This document shows, one piece after another, positions 8,006 through 12,276 of a stretch of DNA of 12,276 nucleotides. The notes beneath the pieces are model-generated. The model worked only from the letters and a program-made list of their open reading frames with translations, searched no databases and was not told the DNA's origin. Both the position numbers and the translations under genes were made by a program. Source of the stretch: Larix sibirica (Eukaryota; Streptophyta; Pinopsida; Pinales; Pinaceae); the NCBI GenBank assembly GCA_004151065.3, contig NWUY0300004769.1:6070-18345 (forward strand). Direction: 5' to 3'. The first letter of the stretch is position 1; each line of letters starts with the position of its first letter.

Positions 8006-8429
8006 AGGACATCTGAAAATTATAATCATTACATATGGCATTCTGCTAAGAAACCCTCTGTAGCTTCTTCAGACAAAGGCATCATATAGATTAATCTTCC
8101 AGCCATCAGTCTTCCACCCTTGAACTAATCAACCATTTCATTTGCTAAAACAAAAACAGAAATGTCAAAAGCATCTGTTACCGAAAAAAATTGTAAATGA
8201 TGAAACACAGTTAAATTGAAAGACAAACAAATATCAATTGACAGCTTATCTTTGAGTTCAAACATTTAGGTCATTTTGAAAAGTTTTGAGAATGAACAAT
8301 CAAATAAATCGCCTTGATCCTGAGAAGAAATCAGACCAAATGGTGAATGTTTACTTTGAGAACAGAATCTGGGTCATTGCTGACAACACAAGGATAAAAA
8401 AAAAACTGGCTCATCGGCCTTTTTTTAGG
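8006..8429. other. A+T-rich stretch without recognisable features
   Basis: No coding sequence, repeat or element end recognised. The open frame at 8286-8588 begins here but shows no domain and changes composition abruptly at about 8430, suggesting it crosses a junction between two unrelated sequences. Confidence 0.4.
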
Positions 8430-8722
8430 TTTTTGAGAGCCATGTGGCTGGGAGTGCACAGAAGCTCTCTGCTTGTCCGGGAGCTTCTACAAGCTCCTGG
8501 CCACGTGGTACATCACAGAGACAACATCAGGAGTGGCCAACCACCAACAGCAACACTCCCAAGAAGCTCGCAGTACCTCTTCCTATAGTTTGGGAGCATT
8601 TTGTACCCAGGAACAGGAGCAGGGAAAGGGTGTCTATGAGCTCCTCAACACTGCCTCTAGAAGCACAAGATGGAGATGATTATAATTGAAGATGTTTGGA
8701 ACTTTGGATTGCCATGCAAAGG
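8430..8722. other. G+C-rich island with hairpin and G-box
   Basis: Distinctly richer in G+C than its surroundings. Three plus-strand frames stay open for 200 bp or more (8286-8588, 8444-8689, 8473-8679), which is a consequence of composition and not evidence of three genes. None has a known domain. It contains a 10-bp-stem, 4-nt-loop inverted repeat at 8477-8500 (CCGGGAGCTT / AAGCTCCTGG, one G-T pair) and a perfect palindromic CCACGTGG at 8501-8508. Purine-rich aggaacaggagcagggaaagg lies near 8610. It precedes an LTR-like block, so it may be the 3' internal part of that element. Confidence 0.35.
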
Positions 8723-9035
8723 CGTTAGAATATAAGCCTTACTATGTAATTAAGCCACTTAGTGACTTTAGGTTAGAATCATGTTCACTTTATGTGTAAA
8801 GCAATTTATCCCACCTCATTCATAAGTGGAATGACTTGCTCAGTGAACATTTATATGCAATCCTGCAAAGAGGTGAACTTCTAAGTAATAAGTTCGCCAA
8901 TGCAAGCCTGCAAGGAGGTGAACTTCTATGTAATAAGTTCACCAGTTACTCATAATATCATATCATGTTATTGTGTGTATCTCTTTGACATGTTCTGTAA
9001 TGTAACCCTATCTAGTGTCTCTAGCTTTTATAATA
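8723..9035 (+). mobile_element. candidate short Copia-type LTR
   Basis: Begins cgttagaatataagcc (TGTTAG with one C/T difference) and ends gcttttataata directly before a decayed primer-binding site at 9036. That gives about 313 bp, a normal size for short plant Copia LTRs. The terminal TA would be CA with one transition. It contains an exact 45-bp tandem duplication (8856-8945) whose units can form hairpins. No matching second LTR was recognised; a solo LTR or the 5' end of a truncated element is possible. Confidence 0.45.
8856..8945 (+). repeat. 45-bp tandem duplication with hairpins
   Basis: Units 8856-8900 and 8901-8945 are directly adjacent, the same length, and differ at about five positions. 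Each contains an inverted repeat: GGTGAACTT, 9-nt loop, AAGTTCACC at 8917-8943 (perfect 9-bp stem), and GGTGAACTT, loop, AAGTTCGCC at 8872-8898 (one G-T pair). It is located inside the candidate LTR. Confidence 0.9.
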
Positions 9036-9047
9036 TGGTAATAGAGC
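9036..9047 (+). promoter_or_regulatory. decayed primer-binding site
   Basis: TGGTAATAGAGC matches the canonical Copia primer-binding site TGGTATCAGAGC at 10 of 12 positions and directly follows the candidate LTR end. No coding region is recognisable downstream. Confidence 0.45.
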
Positions 9048-10440
9048 AAGAGAACACCTAGGAAAAAGCATGGAAGTCAAATGCAGCATGCTTAAATGCA
9101 TTATCAAAGAGCCTCTTATTTCAATGCAGCCCAGAAACCATAAATTATGACCAAACTTCAAAAGCCCAAATCCCTGTGCCACTATGGACAGGAAAACACA
9201 ACCCCCATATATTTCTACAATCTAAAATAGTACAAACTACAACCAGATGTGCAAAATAAGATAAATTCACCATTCCGAGAATAGCCCTGTAAAACTTCTT
9301 ACAGACTCAAAATCAAGAAATGTTAAAGGGAAGATTTGCCCACCAATACAAAAAAGATGACTTTTTCTTAAAAAGTTGGCCAACATTAACATGTGAAACT
9401 TTACTTTTTCAACACTTACATGAAGGTATATACTATAAAGATCTATGTAGGGAATCAAAAAAGAAAAACAATTGTCTGTCAGCACCTCAAAAACCTACCA
9501 CTGTATTTCCCATTTCTGGCTTTTGAGGATGAAGTATGCTTTGAACGATGCTGACTTTCATCGACAACCTTTGTCTCCAGATCAAATTTTTCTGTCTTCA
9601 AGGAACAAGATAGAGTTATTCAATAAGATGCCTGTAAAGTGCAATGTCTCTCTAGTCCCTGATTTATTATAATTCAATAAGAATGCCCAGAAGCAAAAAT
9701 TAAGTTCCAGACAAGCTTACATTTGAGTCTTGATGAATAGATGGCAAGTATTAAACTAAACATCCTAACACAAATCCAATAGCTGTATCAGTATATATTT
9801 CATAGCTAAGCAGAGACAAAATATCTGATCAATTCAATACACTAGTTAACAACTGTATGACAATCTAAAAAACAGGACCATATATTTGTCTCGTAAAAAA
9901 TACATCACAATGTAGAAAAACTTGCAGAATGAACATTCTAGATATTTGACTGACAGTGACTATATGCGGTCCTTGCATTCACAAAAAGTGGTGTGATTAT
10001 TAACAGATATCCAAGGTTTCTCTCAGGTACACTAGCATAGAACACCCAGATTGTGTGCTTTGATTTGTCTTTTGTACCATGTCCCACTTCACCTTCTATT
10101 ACAGATGATAATAATTATAATCCACTACTCTGACACACCAAGCAGCATACAAATAGCCACATAAATATATCCAAACTGGTCCATATTTTAGCAACGATGC
10201 AATTACACAGGACACACACCACTCTTATGGTTAATTTACAAAATCTTATATTCCATTAATGAAGAAAGAAAGGCAATGCTAGCAACTAATAATAACCATT
10301 TTATTATCTGACGCCATGTGCCTTCTGGGAGGACATAAGAATATCATACCAGAAATATGCTTAAAAGGACAACTTACTTTCACTTGTTATATTTTTAAAG
10401 CTGAAGGAATAATAAATAACTTGCAATGAAGAACTAAGAT
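9048..10440. other. long A+T-rich noncoding stretch
   Basis: No gene supported on either strand. Short open frames (9267-9485 minus, 9320-9526 and 9472-9672 plus) overlap one another on opposite strands and lack domains, codon bias or splice context. No ORP exon (PH-domain or coiled-coil type) is recognisable on the minus strand. No clear repeat or element end seen. Confidence 0.4.
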
Positions 10441-10553
10441 GTCAATTTGGATATTTGCCATGTACTAATATATTTTAAGTCAATTGATCCAACCCAGCTT
10501 GACATCAACCAGTCAACCTTGACATTGAGCCAACAAGTTAACTTTGACATTGA
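10441..10553. repeat. TTGAC-core cluster with a 25-bp-offset repeat
   Basis: Six TTGAC cores on either strand in 108 bp: 10441-10445, 10479-10483 and 10512-10516 as GTCAA, and 10499-10503, 10519-10523 and 10544-10548 as TTGAC. TTGAC is the core of the plant WRKY-binding W-box. Part of the cluster comes from an internal duplication (10512-10528 and 10537-10553, 15 of 17 bases identical). No gene start lies nearby, so a regulatory role is speculative. Confidence 0.6.
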
Positions 10554-10800
10554 ACGGAAAACCTTTTAACAAGGGAAGAATTAGCACAAGGGAAGGTATT
10601 ACAATCTATTGGAGCAATCTTGTTCCAGCAGGTAGTATCGGGGCAATAGCAACATTTTCCTTGAAAGAGGTAATACCCATTAGTTTCCATGTGTTCCCTA
10701 GCATTTGCCATAATCAACAAGGACTTACCATGCATTGTTTAGTGCTCATATTGTCAATGATACCCTGTTGCCATACCAAATGCAACTCTTTGAATGTTCT

Positions 10801-10925
10801 TGGGACTTCTAGGTCACTTTTAGATAATTCTAGTCATCATAGGTATCCTATTCAATTCTTTAAAATATATTGGGACTTCTAGCCTCTAGGTAACTTTTAG
10901 ATAATTCAATTCATCCTAGGTGTCC
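10801..10925 (+). repeat. tandem repeat, 70-bp offset
   Basis: Units 10801-10849 and 10871-10925 share tgggacttctag, acttttagataattc and a tail tcatc(a/c)taggt(a/g)tcc. The second has an extra ctctag near its start. Noncoding, degenerate, moderately old duplication. Confidence 0.85.
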
Positions 10926-11206
10926 AAACTAGGGTTCACATTACCATGAGTGTTACTAAATCCCTTGTGGATAATTATCAAATTAATTGCAACATTATAA
11001 TTTGGTAATGTAGAAATTTTAATGTTAATCACTTTACAACACTCAAACATGAACATGTCCTCTTCAATGCTTTTATTGTTGCTAAGCAAAGAGGCAACAT
11101 ATTCAGGCATAGGCCCCTTGACTTCTATGTTTACTTTGAATATCTCCCACTTTTTTTCAAAGTTATTGCAATCACTTCTTGTAACTGATTCAGTAATTTT
11201 AGGCAT
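10916..11206 (-). CDS. unidentified open frame, 96 codons (doubtful)
   Basis: ATG to TAG, with an in-frame stop a few codons upstream of the ATG, so it is a short self-contained frame. The predicted product has ordinary, protein-like composition: charged start, EKKWEIFKVNIEVKGPMPEY, then a segment with two adjacent Cys and a hydrophobic INLIIIHKG run. I recognise no domain. It is overlapped on the plus strand by another open frame (11022-11345), and its 3' end runs into the 70-bp-offset repeat. In sequence this A+T-rich, a frame of this length can occur by chance. It could also be a fragment of an element-encoded protein. Confidence 0.15.
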   Translation of the reverse strand: MPKITESVTRSDCNNFEKKWEIFKVNIEVKGPMPEYVASLLSNNKSIEEDMFMFECCKVINIKISTLPNYNVAINLIIIHKGFSNTHGNVNPSLDT

Positions 11207-11824
11207 ATATATGTTACAGCATCATTATAAAATATTACTGTATCTGTACAATATGGATATAATTCTCATGATTCTTTTCAGTAGCATAAGAAATCCTTTA
11301 TATCAGCTAAAGTCTAAAACTACTATAGCATCCCATCTGTTCTAAAATAATCATGAAAACCAACAATAAATTAATAGCCATCTAATTGGGCAAGATTCCG
11401 TACTCCAGCTTCATACCATTCATGTGTTGCAGCTTATAGTAATTGTGATTCTATGGAAGCATGACTTTCTTAAATTTGACGATTTGCCTTAAAATAGTAC
11501 CATTACCTTATTAAGTCTTGCTTCCTAGCAGCAGAGAAAGTTGTGGTGTTTTATCCAACGTAATGGATGGATTTATCATATGATTATACATAAGAGTTTT
11601 TGTATTGTGGGTCTTAATTGTTTGATATCAAAGGGATCAATCCTAAATCTTCTATAGCCCCAAATGGTAAATCACCAACTCTGTCGTTAAATAATGTTTG
11701 GTAGGGATTTAATGTTGGCACAGTGGTTGATTGAATCTCATGTGCAAGAAGCATGTTCACTACAAACACAGTAGTAAGTTTCAGTAAACATTGGATAAAG
11801 GGAAATATGCACGAAACTTCTTAA
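11207..11824. other. A+T-rich noncoding stretch
   Basis: No coding, repeat or regulatory structure I can support. All three frames on each strand are frequently interrupted apart from the end of the plus-strand frame 11022-11345, which has no recognisable domain. Confidence 0.4.
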
Positions 11825-12276
11825 TATTTGGGGTGTCATTATTCTGGCTTTATCCTTTGTAGCAATCTGTCATTAGCTGCCTATTTCACTTGGTTGATGG
11901 AAAAGATCAAGATGGGTCTATTCAATTTTTTGATTGGGAACATATACAACAATTCAGAAGATGACCAAACATTCATGGACATTAGATGAACAATTGACAA
12001 TTACTTAATGGAAATGATTTTGGTCTACTTGATGACTGCTTGTGTGCAATGTCCATGGCCCAACCAAAAACAATATGTGGAAAATAGGTCTATGGTGATT
12101 GAGGTAGAGGATGACAATGCTATACAGAGACCACACTTAAGGATCTCTAGATTTGTGTAGGATGGACACATCGACATGCGAGATCCTACTGAATTCCCAA
12201 TCTGCATAGCCATGCAATCACAACTGATAAGGACAATGATGTTGTATCAAGCCTCAAACCATCTCCTACTAAAGCC
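11825..12276 (+). pseudogene. broken reading frame, identity unknown, cut by window end
   Basis: One plus-strand frame runs from 11825 to the last base with only two stops: TGA at 11987-11989 and TAG at 12158-12160. That is about 150 codons where A+T-rich random sequence would be expected to carry several more. The pieces read as ordinary protein: MEKIKMGLFNFLIGNIY with SEDDQTF before the first stop, CPWPNQKQYVENRSMVIEV between stops, and DPTEFPICIAMQ after. I recognise no family. It may be a decayed transposable-element or host gene fragment. The small minus-strand open frame at 12025-12213 is its antisense shadow. Confidence 0.3.

Noticed and set aside
8286-8689. Three overlapping plus-strand open frames
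   Set aside because: All three frames being open at once reflects low stop-codon frequency in the G+C-rich island; none has a domain, and the first crosses a composition boundary.

Overview
This window looks like nuclear DNA of a land plant, most likely a seed plant with large, transposon-filled introns. A gymnosperm is my best guess, but that is inference. The only secure gene content is two exons on the minus strand of an oxysterol-binding-protein-related protein (ORP, a lipid-transfer protein of membrane contact sites). They belong to the plant ORP1/ORP2 type, which has a PH domain, a coiled coil and an OSBP-related domain. The upstream exon (6024-6469) encodes an acidic linker with an FFAT-like motif and the start of the lipid-binding domain. 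The downstream exon (3304-3459) continues it in phase 0 and carries the K-x-x-N-P-L-L-G-E-T core. It stops immediately before the expected V-S-H-H-P segment, which I do not find in the window. No PH-domain exon, start codon or stop codon of this gene is recognisable here.

The simplest reading is that the whole window lies inside one ORP gene: a complete 2.56-kb intron (3460-6023), more than 3.3 kb of the following intron (1-3303), and more than 5.8 kb of the preceding intron (6470-12276).

The rest is A+T-rich non-coding sequence with decayed repeats. From left to right: a short GAGTC-core cluster (68-138); a direct tandem duplication of about 470 bp whose copies meet at two undetermined bases (503-974 and 977-1440); a degenerate 123-bp-offset repeat (1586-1784); a tRNA-derived SINE-like element (about 2808-2960); a Copia-type LTR-like block inside the complete intron and antisense to the gene (about 4647-5089); an intronic 76-bp-offset repeat (5615-5758); a Copia-like LTR with TATA box and initiator-Met-tRNA primer-binding sites (about 6773-7417); a second tRNA-like Pol III promoter block (about 7935-8005); a G+C-rich island (8430-8690); another LTR-like block containing a 45-bp tandem duplication with hairpins (8723-9047); a cluster of TTGAC cores (10441-10548); a 70-bp-offset repeat (10801-10925); and a broken reading frame running off the right end (11825-12276). 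Recognisable element fragments are all on the plus strand, opposite to the ORP gene.

I see no bacterial-type operon, CRISPR array, rRNA or intact tRNA, and no convincing new biological system. The most interesting items are the FFAT-like motif in the ORP linker, the doubled primer-binding site, the hairpin-bearing 45-bp duplication, and two reading frames of unknown identity near the right end.
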